A stretch of DNA of 45,837 nucleotides from Paenibacillus harenae DSM 16969 (GTDB taxonomy: Bacteria; Bacillota; Bacilli; Paenibacillales; Paenibacillaceae), in the NCBI RefSeq assembly GCF_000422465.1, contig NZ_AULV01000023.1, positions 1 to 45,837 of the forward strand. Direction: 5' to 3'. Positions 35,069 to 43,804 of the stretch are shown in pieces. Both the position numbers and the translations under genes were made by a program. The notes under the pieces were generated by a model. It was not told the DNA's origin. It ran no database searches and saw nothing but the letters and a program-made list of their open reading frames with translations. Position 1 is the stretch's first letter, and every line of letters starts with the position of its first letter.

Positions 35069-36446
35069 ATGGCTGAGTCACCCGACTGCGCTCAAAATTA
35101 TTTCGGTTATTCTTGGATTATTGCTGTGGGCGGTCGTACATATTGATCCCGAATTGCCGCCGCAGACGGTTACGACAAGTATAGATACGAAAATTATAGA
35201 AGCGGCTAAAATCATTCCTGTGGGATATGACGAAGAAAAGTTCGCATTAACGGCGATGGAGCCAACCGTCGTGCGAATCGTCGTAGAGGGTAAAATCTCC
35301 GATCTGCTGGCCGCTGCATCGATCGAAGATTATCCCGTGACGGTGGACCTGAAAGACGTGAAGCCCGGCTTACAGGAATTGCCTTTGATCTTGGACTTGC
35401 CTAAAGGGATTCAGTTGGTGGAGATGTCACCGCGTACCGTGACCGTTCAGCTTGAAGAAATATTGACGAAGCCTTACGAGCTTCAAATTGCGGTGAACGG
35501 AAAGCCAGCGGACGGGTTTATTGCGGGCACGCCGACGCTGATTGCGCCGATAGGGGAGGTTCAAGTCACGCTTCCAAAGGATGATATGAGCCGTATCGGG
35601 CTTGTAGCGACCGAGCTCACCGTAGAAGGCGCGGACAAAACAGTTGTAAACAAGAAAGCGAAGGTCGTTGTTTATGATACGGAAGGCGTCGAAATGACGA
35701 ATGCCATCGTATCGCCGGAAACGGTACATGCCGAGGTGAGAGTGACGCCTCCGTTCAAGTCAGTGCCGCTGCAGGTCCGTTATACGGGCGCTCTGCCCGA
35801 AGGACTGAGCCTGGTTTCGGTTAAGCCTGCCGTGAATGAAGTGACGGTTTACGGCGATCAGAAGTCGTTAGACGGGCTGCAGGTATACGATGGCGCTGTG
35901 CTTGATTTATCTAAAATGAAGGAATCAGGGACCGTTCAGGTAAAGACGCAGCTGGTCGACGGCATAAGGATCATTGAGCCTGCTGAGATAGACGTTGATG
36001 TCGTTCTTGCACCTATCGTGACACGGAACTTTACGGGAATACCGGTAATCGTTGAAGGGGAGGCGGCCGGTCAATCGGCAAAATTCCGCTCTCCGGCAGA
36101 CGGCAAGTTCAGCTTGACCGTCAGCGGGGCGGAATCGGTTATCTCGAAGCTGACCTCAAATGAGATCCGAATTGTGGCGAGCGTCGCCGGGTTGAAGCCG
36201 GGCGTGCACGACGTGCCGCTTCAGGTTGATGTTCCCGCTTATGTTCAGATCGTTCTTGGCAATGCCGATTCGCTTAACGTATCCATTGAGATCGTAGATA
36301 ACGTCCCAGCGGATGCAGGCCAGGAAGAGCAAGATGAGCCGGTACAGGGCACTCCTTCCGAGCCGCCGGATCCTGCTCCGAATCCCGGAGATACGTTCGG
36401 CGAAGACGTGGAAGGTGCGGGAGGGTCCAACGCAAACGGGGTTTGA
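35061..36446 (+). CDS. cdaR: CdaA regulator CdaR (YbbR-domain protein)
   Basis: 461 residues from ATG 35061 (AAAGGAGG 5 nt upstream), overlapping cdaA by 8 bp. A single N-terminal membrane anchor (ALKIISVILGLLLWAVVHID) is followed by four YbbR beta domains facing outward; each contains the P-x-x-V-x-V-x-x core, e.g. MSPRTVTVQLEE and VKPAVNEVTVYG. The C-terminal tail is acidic and Pro-rich (GTPSEPPDPAPNPGD). It binds CdaA in the membrane and tunes its activity. Confidence 0.93.
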   Translation: MDKWLSHPTALKIISVILGLLLWAVVHIDPELPPQTVTTSIDTKIIEAAKIIPVGYDEEKFALTAMEPTVVRIVVEGKISDLLAAASIEDYPVTVDLKDVKPGLQELPLILDLPKGIQLVEMSPRTVTVQLEEILTKPYELQIAVNGKPADGFIAGTPTLIAPIGEVQVTLPKDDMSRIGLVATELTVEGADKTVVNKKAKVVVYDTEGVEMTNAIVSPETVHAEVRVTPPFKSVPLQVRYTGALPEGLSLVSVKPAVNEVTVYGDQKSLDGLQVYDGAVLDLSKMKESGTVQVKTQLVDGIRIIEPAEIDVDVVLAPIVTRNFTGIPVIVEGEAAGQSAKFRSPADGKFSLTVSGAESVISKLTSNEIRIVASVAGLKPGVHDVPLQVDVPAYVQIVLGNADSLNVSIEIVDNVPADAGQEEQDEPVQGTPSEPPDPAPNPGDTFGEDVEGAGGSNANGV

Positions 36447-36514
36447 AAATGATGAAGCGGGCAGAGAGAGAAAAAATATGAATTGCAGCATATGACAAAA
36501 GGAGCATAATGATT

Positions 36515-37855
36515 ATGGGGAAATATTTCGGAACAGACGGCGTACGGGGAGTAGCTAATCGGGAGTTAACACCGGAGCTTGCCTATAAAATCGGCCGCTG
36601 CGGCGGTTATGTGTTAACGCGCAAGGCGAATAAGCCTAAGGTAGTCATCGGCCTGGATACGAGGATATCGGGACCGATGCTGGAGTCGGCTCTAATCGCC
36701 GGTTTATTGTCGATTGGCGCCAGCGTTGTTCGTCTGGGCGTCGTATCGACTCCTGCCGTCGCGTATCTTACGCGCGAGCTGAACGCGGATGCGGGCGTTA
36801 TGATCTCGGCGTCGCATAACCCGGTAGAAGATAACGGCATTAAATATTTTGCCGGCGACGGCTTTAAATTGTCCGATGAGACGGAGCTTGAGATCGAGCG
36901 GCTGATCGACGCGGAGAAAGATGAGCTGCCTCGTCCGGAGGGCGGAGATATCGGCGTAGTGACGAGTGACGAGGGCGCGAAGCACCGTTACCTCGATTAT
37001 TTGAAAACGACGATTAAAGGGGAGTTCAGCGGTCTCAAAATCGTGCTCGACTGCGCGAACGGCGCCGCTTACGAGCTAGCGCCGGCTGTATTTCGCGAGC
37101 TTGGCGCGGACATTATAACGGTAGGGGCGGAGCCGGACGGCCTGAACATTAATGCGGGCGTCGGTTCGACGCACCCTGAATATTTGCGCGAGCAGGTAGT
37201 GAAGCACGGCGCGGATCTCGGCCTTTCTTTCGACGGGGACGCGGATCGGTTGATTGCGATCGACGAGAACGGGGAAGAGGTCGACGGCGACTTTATTCTG
37301 TGTATGATCGGCGATGCAATGAAGCGGGCTGGCAAGCTGAACCATGATACGATCGTAACGACGGTTATGGCAAATATCGGATTCTTCAAGGGCGCACAGC
37401 GGATTGGCTTGAAGACGGCGCAGACCGCGGTGGGCGACCGATACGTGATGGAAGAAATGCGCCGCGGAGGATACAATCTTGGCGGCGAGCAGTCCGGACA
37501 TGTTATTTTCCTCGATCATATTACGACGGGCGACGGTATTCTGACTGCGCTGCAGCTGGTGGATACGTTGGCGGCATCGGGCAAGAAGCTGAGCGAGCTT
37601 AAAGGCCTCATGCGCAAATATCCGCAGAAGCTGGTGAATGTTCGCGTTGCAGACAAGAGCTTATACCAAGGCAATCAAGCCATTGAGAATGCCGTTCAGC
37701 GCGTAGAAGCGGAACTGGGTGACAACGGCCGCGTCCTGGTTCGTCCTTCGGGAACGGAATCTTTGATTCGCGTTATGGCCGAAGGTCCGGATAAGGACCA
37801 AGTTGAGGCTTACGTCGCAGAAATTGCGGCAGTCGTCAAAAAGGAACTAGGTTAA
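36515..37855 (+). CDS. glmM: Phosphoglucosamine mutase
   Basis: 446 residues. ATG 36515 is preferred over ATG 36509 because AAAAGGAG then lies 10 nt upstream and because family members begin [15 protein letters not shown]. The phospho-serine loop is [17 protein letters not shown], the magnesium loop [10 protein letters not shown], the sugar-binding loop LGGEQSGH, and the phosphate-binding loop [13 protein letters not shown]. It turns glucosamine-6-P into glucosamine-1-P for UDP-GlcNAc, and in other Firmicutes it inhibits CdaA. It is the last gene of the cdaA-cdaR-glmM operon. Confidence 0.96.
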   Translation: MGKYFGTDGVRGVANRELTPELAYKIGRCGGYVLTRKANKPKVVIGLDTRISGPMLESALIAGLLSIGASVVRLGVVSTPAVAYLTRELNADAGVMISASHNPVEDNGIKYFAGDGFKLSDETELEIERLIDAEKDELPRPEGGDIGVVTSDEGAKHRYLDYLKTTIKGEFSGLKIVLDCANGAAYELAPAVFRELGADIITVGAEPDGLNINAGVGSTHPEYLREQVVKHGADLGLSFDGDADRLIAIDENGEEVDGDFILCMIGDAMKRAGKLNHDTIVTTVMANIGFFKGAQRIGLKTAQTAVGDRYVMEEMRRGGYNLGGEQSGHVIFLDHITTGDGILTALQLVDTLAASGKKLSELKGLMRKYPQKLVNVRVADKSLYQGNQAIENAVQRVEAELGDNGRVLVRPSGTESLIRVMAEGPDKDQVEAYVAEIAAVVKKELG

Positions 37856-37872
37856 GCCTGCTTTATTCGTGT

Positions 37873-37911
37873 AAAAGGCCTGTCGGTTTTTGGAGCCGGC
37901 CGGCCTTTTCT
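37873..37911 (+). terminator. Rho-independent terminator after glmM
   Basis: AAAAGGCC...GGCCTTTT outer stem with an inner CGG/CCG pair; the 3' arm supplies the T-run. Confidence 0.8.
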
Positions 37912-37953
37912 GTCGAATAAGGCTGGGACAAACATGTATTTTTAAGCAATAGG

Positions 37954-37982
37954 TTGCATAGCGGGATGAAAATGAATATGAT
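37954..37982 (+). promoter_or_regulatory. Sigma-A promoter of glmS
   Basis: TTGCAT (37954-37959), 17-bp spacer, TATGAT (37977-37982). The transcript would begin about 45 nt before the ribozyme. Confidence 0.7.
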
Positions 37983-38034
37983 AGGAAGTATGATTCTAGA
38001 AGGAAAGCGAGGATCGGGGTTATTTAAGCAGGTT

Positions 38035-38212
38035 AAGCGCCAGAGCTTGCGTGATGAATAATCGGCTTCCTAGCTGAGCAAGATGAGCTGGAAGCGGGTA
38101 TTCATACGGGAAGCTGACGAGGTGAAGGTGTTCGAAATTATTCGGCGGGGACCTTCCGGTATTTTGCAAGCCAACCGAAAGCCGTAACGCAAAACGGCCG
38201 GGCGACCGGTCC
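38035..38212 (+). ncRNA. glmS ribozyme (glucosamine-6-phosphate riboswitch)
   Basis: The leader contains AAGCGCCAGAGCTTG at the 5' end (cleavage expected between A38036 and G38037), the conserved core AAGCTGACGAGGTGAAGGTG, TTCGGCGGGGACCTTCCGGT, and a 3' domain AGCCGTAACGC...GGCCGGGCGACCGGTCC. These match the glmS ribozyme consensus in order. Bound glucosamine-6-P acts as the cofactor for self-cleavage, and the cut message is degraded, so the enzyme product represses its own synthesis. The ribozyme ends ~210 nt before the glmS start, a longer spacer than usual, with a few weak stems and no gene. Confidence 0.92.
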
Positions 38213-38425
38213 TACAAACGTGCGGCAGGCTGCTAGAGGATTAATGATTAAATAATCAATTGCTCCCGTATGTCCAAGATGCCGCCTGAGAGGTGGGCAC
38301 GGGCAGAAGGGTTACATTTTCCGCATCGAATGGTAATTTGTGACAACTTCATATTAGCCCTTGCCACACATTGGCAGGCATCCGGTCTGGACGGGAAATA
38401 TACCATATCGGAGGCTTATTAAATT

Positions 38426-40258
38426 ATGTGTGGAATAGTAGGATATATTGGTAATCGCGGTTCGCAGGACATTTTGCTCGAGGGATTGAAGAAGCTGGAG
38501 TATCGGGGTTATGACTCCGCCGGTATCGCTGTCTTCACGAAGAACGGGCTGGAAATTACGAAGTCCAAAGGACGTTTGGCGAATCTGGAAGGATTGCTGC
38601 GCGAAGAGCCGCTTGAAGGCTCTGTCGGAATCGGTCATACGCGCTGGGCAACGCACGGCAAGCCATCCGACCTGAACTCGCATCCGCATACCGACAACTC
38701 TGCGAAGTTTTCTGTCGTGCACAACGGCATTGTCGAAAATTATTTGAACCTGAAGGAAGAACTGATCGCGAAAGGTCATGTATTCGTATCGGAGACGGAT
38801 ACAGAGGTTATATCCCACCTCGTCGCGGATGAGTATAACGGCAACATCGTTGAAGCCGTTCAACGCGCTGTGAAGCGTATGCGCGGAGCGTTCGCGCTGG
38901 GCGTGCTGACGGAGCATGAACCGGACCGTCTTGTTGCGGTGAGGTATGCAAGCCCGCTCGTTATCGGCGTAGGCGAAGGCGAGAACTTCATCGGTTCGGA
39001 TATTCCGGCGATTTTGGAGCATACGCGTAACGTGTATATTTTGAACGACGGCGAAATGGCTGTCTTGACACGCAATGCTGTCGAACTGATGACGACTGAA
39101 GGCGAAATTATTTCCAAGGAAATATTTCATGTCGATTGGGATCTGGTGACTGCAGAGAAAGCCGGATTTGATCACTTCATGCTGAAGGAAATTCACGAAC
39201 AGCCGAAGGCATACCGCGACACGATGATCGGCCGCGTCTCGGAAGACAACAAGTCCGTTGATCTGAATGAGCTGGGGATGACGGCTGATTATATTAAATC
39301 GATCACCAAAGTGCATATTGTAGCATGCGGCACCGCTTTCCATGCTGGACTTGTCGGAAAAACGGTCATTGAATCGCTTGCCCGCATACCGGTAGAGACG
39401 GACGTAGCTTCCGAGTATCGTTACCGCTCGCCGATCATTACCCGGGATACGCTCGTCATCGTTGTAAGCCAATCCGGTGAAACGGCCGATACGCTGGCGG
39501 CACTTCGCGAGGCGCAGCGCAACGGCGCCCGCGTGCTGGCCATTACGAACGTTGTCGGAAGCTCAGTCGCCCGCGAAGCGGATCATGTCCTGATCACCTG
39601 GGCAGGACTGGAAATTGCGGTTGCCTCGACAAAAGCTTACACGTCGCAGCTTATCGCGTTTTATCTGCTTGGCCTTCACTTGGCAAGTACTTTAGGAACG
39701 AAGGATGCATCTTATGTCGCAGAAGTGATTGCCGCTATGCAGCTGCTGCCGGGTCAGGTTGAAAGCATTCTTGAGCAGGCCGCCATACTGAAGCAAGTGG
39801 CGGAATCCATCTCGCATCATAAGCATCTGTTCTTCATTGGCCGCGGCATTGATTACGCCGTCGCTCAGGAAGGTTCGCTGAAGCTGAAGGAAATCTCATA
39901 TATCCATTCCGAGGCTTATGCGGCAGGTGAATTGAAGCACGGAACGCTCGCTCTGATCGAGGAAGGCATTCCTGTAATCGCTCTTGTTACACAAGAGGAT
40001 CTGTACGAGAAAACACTTAGCAACATTAAAGAAGTGAAGGCGCGCGGCGCGCATGTTCTAGGTATCGCTAACGCAGGCTCCGAGGAAGAGGTAAGCAAGT
40101 CCGTGGATGAGCTGTTCGCTATTCCGAAGACGCTGCCGATCCTGTCGCCGGCCCTGTCGGTCGTACCGCTGCAGCTAATCTCCTACTACGCATCGCTGGC
40201 ATTGGAGCATGACGTGGATAAGCCGAGAAATTTGGCGAAGAGCGTTACGGTGGAGTAG
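38426..40258 (+). CDS. glmS: Glutamine-fructose-6-phosphate aminotransferase
   Basis: 610 residues, CGGAGG 10 nt before the ATG. The N-terminal glutaminase domain begins MCGIVGYIGNR with the nucleophile Cys 2 and includes HTRWATHGKPSDLNSHPH; two SIS isomerase domains follow (VACGTAFHAGLVGK, VVSQSGETADTLAA; FFIGRGIDYAVAQEG). The C-terminus PRNLAKSVTVE is complete and holds the DNA sequence usually read by TnsD in Tn7 targeting. It makes glucosamine-6-P, the first step to UDP-GlcNAc. It is controlled by the ribozyme. A Tn7-like end starts 25 bp after the stop. Confidence 0.97.
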   Translation: MCGIVGYIGNRGSQDILLEGLKKLEYRGYDSAGIAVFTKNGLEITKSKGRLANLEGLLREEPLEGSVGIGHTRWATHGKPSDLNSHPHTDNSAKFSVVHNGIVENYLNLKEELIAKGHVFVSETDTEVISHLVADEYNGNIVEAVQRAVKRMRGAFALGVLTEHEPDRLVAVRYASPLVIGVGEGENFIGSDIPAILEHTRNVYILNDGEMAVLTRNAVELMTTEGEIISKEIFHVDWDLVTAEKAGFDHFMLKEIHEQPKAYRDTMIGRVSEDNKSVDLNELGMTADYIKSITKVHIVACGTAFHAGLVGKTVIESLARIPVETDVASEYRYRSPIITRDTLVIVVSQSGETADTLAALREAQRNGARVLAITNVVGSSVAREADHVLITWAGLEIAVASTKAYTSQLIAFYLLGLHLASTLGTKDASYVAEVIAAMQLLPGQVESILEQAAILKQVAESISHHKHLFFIGRGIDYAVAQEGSLKLKEISYIHSEAYAAGELKHGTLALIEEGIPVIALVTQEDLYEKTLSNIKEVKARGAHVLGIANAGSEEEVSKSVDELFAIPKTLPILSPALSVVPLQLISYYASLALEHDVDKPRNLAKSVTVE

Positions 40259-40282
40259 ATAAGGGGATTAATTGAATTTGTT

Positions 40283-40385
40283 TGTACAATGACATTAAAG
40301 TTGGTGTATAGACAATAATGTTGGTGTATAGACATTAATGTTGGTGTCTGAAGGAATGACGACATCTTCAATAAAGTTGCTGCAG
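40283..40385 (+). mobile_element. Tn7-like transposon end at attTn7
   Basis: TGTACAATGACATTAAAG begins 25 bp after the glmS stop, the Tn7 insertion position. Three tandem 20-bp repeats follow (40291, 40311, 40331; form GACAWTAATGTTGGTGTATA) and a fourth diverged site (about 40366, TTCAATAAAGTTGCTG). Terminal TGT plus several ~20-bp direct TnsB-type sites with a GACAATAAAG-like core is the architecture of a Tn7 right end, which also faces glmS. The terminal TGTACA and the GACA-start repeats also resemble CRISPR-associated Tn7-like ends. No tns genes are in the window. Confidence 0.75.
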
Positions 40386-40400
40386 TTCAAATATCACCTA

Positions 40401-40441
40401 GAGTGGCCCACGATGATCAATATAATCGGGGCCACTTTTTA
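40401..40441 (+). terminator. Rho-independent terminator
   Basis: AGTGGCCC...GGGGCCACT with a ~20-base loop, then TTTTT. It is either the displaced glmS terminator or part of the inserted DNA. Confidence 0.75.
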
Positions 40442-40461
40442 TAAGGCGAAGGGAATGGACT

Positions 40462-40674
40462 ATGCATTCTATAGGTGAGAGGATAAAACATATTAGAAAA
40501 ACACATGACTTCAATCAAGTTGTATTTTCTCAGATGATTGGAATTTCACAAGGGACTTTAAGTGATTTGGAGAAAAATAAGTTTAATCCATCAGTTGAAA
40601 CAATGCTACAACTTCATAAGAAGTTTAATGTGGATATGAATTGGTTGATACTTGGACATAAGTTAAATTCATGA
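40462..40674 (+). CDS. XRE-family transcriptional regulator
   Basis: 70 residues, essentially a single helix-turn-helix: IGERIKHIRKTHDFNQVVFS, then QMIGISQGTLSDLEKNKFNP and VETMLQLHKKFNVDMNWLIL. GAAGGGA precedes the ATG. It binds DNA as a dimer. It lies between two sets of transposon-end-like repeats as apparent cargo; small XRE regulators are common cargo of Tn7-like elements, where they control cargo or CRISPR genes. It could instead regulate the palindromes at 40699-40746. AT-rich. Confidence 0.85.
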   Translation: MHSIGERIKHIRKTHDFNQVVFSQMIGISQGTLSDLEKNKFNPSVETMLQLHKKFNVDMNWLILGHKLNS

Positions 40675-40686
40675 TTTGCAAGTGAA

Positions 40687-40752
40687 TGTTGACTTATTAC
40701 AATAAAGTGTTGTTCTTATGTGAAAGTTAACAATAAAGTATTGTTCTTATAA
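40687..40752 (+). repeat. Second array of Tn7-like end repeats
   Basis: TGTTGACTTATT is followed by two copies of ACAATAAAGTRTTGTTCTTAT 31 bp apart (40699, 40730). ACAATAAAG is the same core as in the first array and in Tn7 TnsB sites. AACAATAAAGTATTGTT is also a palindrome, so an operator is the alternative reading. It has the same orientation as the first array. Confidence 0.6.
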
Positions 40753-40782
40753 TCAACAAGAAATTTAGAACAACTAGAAAAA

Positions 40783-40820
40783 GACCCGATGATGTTTTAT
40801 TAGATCATCGGGTCCTTTTG
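40783..40820 (+). terminator. Rho-independent terminator
   Basis: GACCCGATGAT and ATCATCGGGTC pair perfectly, followed by CTTTTG. Confidence 0.8.
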
Positions 40821-40831
40821 TGAAGGAGCCA

Positions 40832-41030
40832 ATGTCGGAGAGAATCGTTACTCGTGTTAAAAGGATACGTAAACAATGACTCAAGTTGAATTCTCGTCAT
40901 TTTTAGGAATCTCACAAGGACGACTAAGTGAAATTGAGAAAGATATAACAAAGCCATCAGCCGAACATTAATTGCCCTAAGGAAAAGTTTTGGAATCGAT
41001 TTAAACGAGCTTTTAGGTTATCTAGATTAA
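40832..41030 (+). pseudogene. XRE-family regulator, frameshifted
   Basis: Starts MSERIVTRVKRIRK from ATG 40832 (GGAG upstream). It hits a stop at about 40877, resumes in a second frame as MTQVEFSSFLGISQGRLSEI EKDITKPSAE-like sequence, and after the loss of one base near 40965 (GAACATTA for GAAACATTA) ends as TLIALRKSFGIDLNELLGYL. With both shifts repaired it would be a ~67-residue regulator related to the intact one at 40462. So two related regulators sat in neighbouring units and this one has decayed. Confidence 0.8.
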
Positions 41031-41083
41031 TTCTTGTTCAGATACACTGTTAGTAAGTTATCATCTGGTAGGAGGTATTCGAT

Positions 41084-41332
41084 ATGAATAGACGCCGAGG
41101 CAATTCGTGCCCCGCCGGCTCTAAACGTAGATGGAAATACAATGGCGGTAGGGTTTCTGTTACAGCTGCCCCGCAAGCATATAGATCCGCTAATGGAAAG
41201 CAAGCTCGCGTTTCAATTAAAATAGACGAAAATCCGATGGTGTATGTTGGTCCAACGGTGGAAGGTCCGGATGCAGAGTACATTAAAATTGTCAGCGGTA
41301 AGGTTGACGTTCGGAAACCATCCTTTGTTTAA
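41084..41332 (+). CDS. Small basic hypothetical protein
   Basis: 82 residues. AGGAGGT lies 8 nt before the ATG. The N-terminal 35 residues are Arg/Lys-rich (MNRRRGNSCPAGSKRRWKYN), followed by a compact region with KQARVSIKIDENPMVYVGPT and EGPDAEYIKIVSGKVDV. It has no membrane segment or signal. I do not recognise the family. It lies between the second and third repeat arrays after glmS, so it is probably cargo of a transposed unit. The strong ribosome binding site and good codon use argue that it is expressed. Confidence 0.6.
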   Translation: MNRRRGNSCPAGSKRRWKYNGGRVSVTAAPQAYRSANGKQARVSIKIDENPMVYVGPTVEGPDAEYIKIVSGKVDVRKPSFV

Positions 41333-41364
41333 TATATCTTGGTGTGAGTAACGGTTATAGATTA

Positions 41365-41440
41365 GACAGTTTACAAGATAAAAATTGACAATTTACAGGA
41401 TAAAACAAGACAGTTTTACAAGATAAATAAGTCAAAGACA
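41365..41440 (-). repeat. Third array of end-type repeats, inverted
   Basis: Three tandem 22-bp units starting at 41365, 41387 and 41409 (form GACARTTTACARGATAAA), then GTCAAAGACA. Read on the minus strand it begins TGTCTTTGACTTATTTATC, sharing TTGACTTATT with the start of the second array. A TGT terminus with 22-bp phased repeats fits a transposon end facing left, possibly the partner of the array at 40687. Confidence 0.6.
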
Positions 41441-41506
41441 AATGTACGATACGTACTGAGATTACTGTAAATTTCCATTTCTTTAGAAAAAAGAATAGAA
41501 CTAATG

Positions 41507-41544
41507 AAAAACGAGTCTCTAGAATTGTTTCTAGGGCCCGTTTT
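41507..41544 (+). terminator. Candidate terminator
   Basis: ACGAGTCTCTAGAA and TTCTAGGGCCCGT pair imperfectly around TTGT, followed by TTTTTC. Confidence 0.6.
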
Positions 41545-41849
41545 TCGTTCAGGAATTATTATTTGTTCTTAATCTTCATATTGGTGGTTTTCAAAAAAGG
41601 TACTTTTGCTCTCCATGTTGGATCATTTCTTAATGTTCAAAGAAAATTAAGGATTAGTAGACTGAAAAAAAGTTAGAATCTGAAATAAAGATGTAGACTA
41701 GACCACCGGAACTTCGTTAAGCTAACGGGCAGTTTAGCTGAATAGATCTGCTGAGTATGTGGAGCATCAGGCCTCTCACGGTTGGTTGCGGACAAGAAAG
41801 ATTAAAAATCGTAAGGTAAAGGAGAAATCCGGCAGATACGATTGAGATC

Positions 41850-41889
41850 AAAAACTACCCATGACGCACATGCGTCATGGGTAGTTTTT
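41850..41889. terminator. Perfect 19-bp palindromic hairpin, likely bidirectional terminator
   Basis: AAAAACTACCCATGACGCA and its exact complement are separated by only two bases; the A-run and T-run at the ends suit termination in both directions. No coding gene is directly upstream on either strand, which is odd. Confidence 0.7.
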
Positions 41890-41971
41890 AATCATTTTCA
41901 TACGTTCAGGAGGGGGCCGTGGTGAAATAGCGATGTCCTAATCACTTCGTTGGACAGACAGAGTTTTGTGT

Positions 41972-42003
41972 AAAAATGGCCACCGCCCGGGAACGGCCAT
42001 TCT
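41972..42003 (-). terminator. Terminator of the sigma-factor gene
   Basis: On the minus strand AATGGCC pairs with GGCCATT around a GC-rich loop, followed by TTTTT. Confidence 0.8.
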
Positions 42004-42025
42004 TCGTATACATTTCCGAACCGAC

Positions 42026-43672
42026 TTACTTGACCGGCCCCATCCATGTTGAAATCGTCTTCTGCTGGTGCGGCAACGGCGGTTTCAACTTCCCGTTATC
42101 GATCAAATGCTTCAAAATATAAGCGACAAGCCGGCCTCCGCCGGTGTTGCCTCTCACCATGTAAGCAAGCTGCGGCTCCAAATGCTTCGGCTGATTTTGC
42201 AGGAACAGCTTGAGCATTTTATCGTAGAGCTTGCCGACAGCAGGCGCATACAGAGCGGACAAATCCGGCATTGCCTTGTTCAACCGATCCAACGTTTGCG
42301 GAGAGTCGATCCAAACCGCATTGAACTTGTACCCCTCCTCCGTCTTGCGGATGTACCCCTTCTCCAGCAGGAGCGAATATTGCTCGCTGTTCTCTTCGTT
42401 GTCGGGCAGTTCCCCTTGTTGGAACGCATGACAAATCTCGACATTCCGGTATTCCAGGAAACGCCAATCCACCTGGCGGTCGCTCCAGTATGTATTGAAT
42501 TGCCACAAGTATAAGGGAGTGTCTTCGACGTAGCGGAGCGATGGACCGAAGGTGACGTAACTACTCAAATCAAAACCCGGATCGGCATTGCGGCTCCGGT
42601 TCAACGCCGCATAGGCAATATACTGACCTCCGTCCTTTCGCATTGGTGCGACCGCATCGAAGTTGTCGCCCGCCGGCATGCTCCGCCAAGATTGCTCCTC
42701 GACGTTCTTGGGCAGCAAGGTCCAGAGCAGGAAGTTATAGTCGCCGTCCGGAACGTACACTCCGCTATCCTCGACTTGCCGGCGAACTTCCATTAACGCG
42801 TCGAAATGAACATCGGCCACTTCGGCGGCGCAATCTTGCCAGAATTGATGACCGGCTACGACCAACTCGAAGAGGTCCCAGACGATGGTATTGCTTTGAT
42901 ATTTGCCGGGAGAGGTTTGGATGAGAAAATTGTAATCGGCCAGGTGCCGGACTTCGCCTTCCAGCAAAGACGGCGGCATTCCGAGCTCCTCCGCGATTTG
43001 ATGTACGGTACGCGCCTTGTGATAAGCCGCGTAAACGATATTTTGCGCCAAGGCGCGTCCAAGAAAATCGTTGGTTTCGCCCAGTCTGCCGGCCGAACCG
43101 GAATGGCCCATTTCCCCCATGCTGACCGGATTGACACTTAAAGTTCCTGTTGCACGCATACGTTTCATCCCTTTCCGTAACTCCTTTTTGGCCTCGCTCA
43201 AATGCCACTTCACCGTGTTGACAGGAATGTTCAGAGCAATCGCGATATCGCCGATTTTAAGCTCGTCGTAGTAATGCATGACCACGATCCGGCGATGGAT
43301 GTCGGACAGAAACGCGACTTCTCGGCGCAGCTCGCGGTAAGCTTCGGTTACCAGCAGCCGGTCAAGCGGCTCCCAGGAAGGGGCGGCCGACAGTTCGGAC
43401 ATGCCGTTGATTTCGATCGCTTGGGGAGCGTGCGCACGCTTTTTCAACCAATTCACCCAAGTGTATCGGGCAACCGTCCAGACGTAAGCATCAAGGCATC
43501 TAATGTCCCGCACCCCGGAGAAGGATTTCAACAACTGCAGCATAATCTCCTGAGCTAGATCCTCCGCCTCCGCCCGCTGCTTGACCCGGTTTAACGCAAA
43601 ACCGAAAATCGGTTTGACATAGCTCCGAATCGCTTCCGCCGCTTCTTTTCCGTTCTTCCCAATTGAATCCAT
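42026..43672 (-). CDS. ECF-like sigma factor with large C-terminal extension
   Basis: 548 residues, starting at the ATG at 43672 because GGAGG lies 6 nt upstream; the open frame continues 37 codons further without a ribosome binding site. Sigma-2 (FALNRVKQRAEAEDLAQEIM, AYVWTVARYTWVNWLKKR) and sigma-4 (LSDIHRRIVVMHYYDELKIG, PVNTVKWHLSEAKKEL) fill residues 1-175. About 340 further residues follow: a winged-helix-like part (ARTVHQIAEELGMPPSLLEG, NFLIQTSPGKYQSNTI) and an alpha/beta region of unknown role. No anti-sigma gene is adjacent, so the extension may replace it by sensing a signal or gating the sigma domains. Confidence 0.85.
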   Translation of the reverse strand: MDSIGKNGKEAAEAIRSYVKPIFGFALNRVKQRAEAEDLAQEIMLQLLKSFSGVRDIRCLDAYVWTVARYTWVNWLKKRAHAPQAIEINGMSELSAAPSWEPLDRLLVTEAYRELRREVAFLSDIHRRIVVMHYYDELKIGDIAIALNIPVNTVKWHLSEAKKELRKGMKRMRATGTLSVNPVSMGEMGHSGSAGRLGETNDFLGRALAQNIVYAAYHKARTVHQIAEELGMPPSLLEGEVRHLADYNFLIQTSPGKYQSNTIVWDLFELVVAGHQFWQDCAAEVADVHFDALMEVRRQVEDSGVYVPDGDYNFLLWTLLPKNVEEQSWRSMPAGDNFDAVAPMRKDGGQYIAYAALNRSRNADPGFDLSSYVTFGPSLRYVEDTPLYLWQFNTYWSDRQVDWRFLEYRNVEICHAFQQGELPDNEENSEQYSLLLEKGYIRKTEEGYKFNAVWIDSPQTLDRLNKAMPDLSALYAPAVGKLYDKMLKLFLQNQPKHLEPQLAYMVRGNTGGGRLVAYILKHLIDNGKLKPPLPHQQKTISTWMGPVK

Positions 43673-43804
43673 CTTTTGCCTCCGTAGTTGCATCTGTAAT
43701 TCCTGACAATTAAATAGTGTGCCAGGCGAAATAAAGGTTGGGATATTTTCAAAAAAATTTGGACGTCCTACCGGATCACTCATACATGTATAATTACAAA
43801 CATC

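Larger units (their letters stand above)
41545..42025. other. Gene-free stretch with repeat copy D and two hairpins
   Basis: No gene. It holds a core copy of the CTAACGGG repeat (41713-41736, CGTTAAGCTAACGGGCAG), the long perfect palindrome at 41850-41889 and the minus-strand terminator at 41972-42003. Confidence 0.6.

Noticed and set aside
38354..39472. Minus-strand ORF of 372 codons
   Set aside because: It is antisense to glmS and its leader; the long open frame comes from the codon bias of glmS.
40699..40746. Simple XRE operator only
   Set aside because: The AACAATA/TATTGTT palindrome could be an operator, but the shared ACAATAAAG core with the array at attTn7 and the TGT start make a transposon end the better first reading; not fully excluded.
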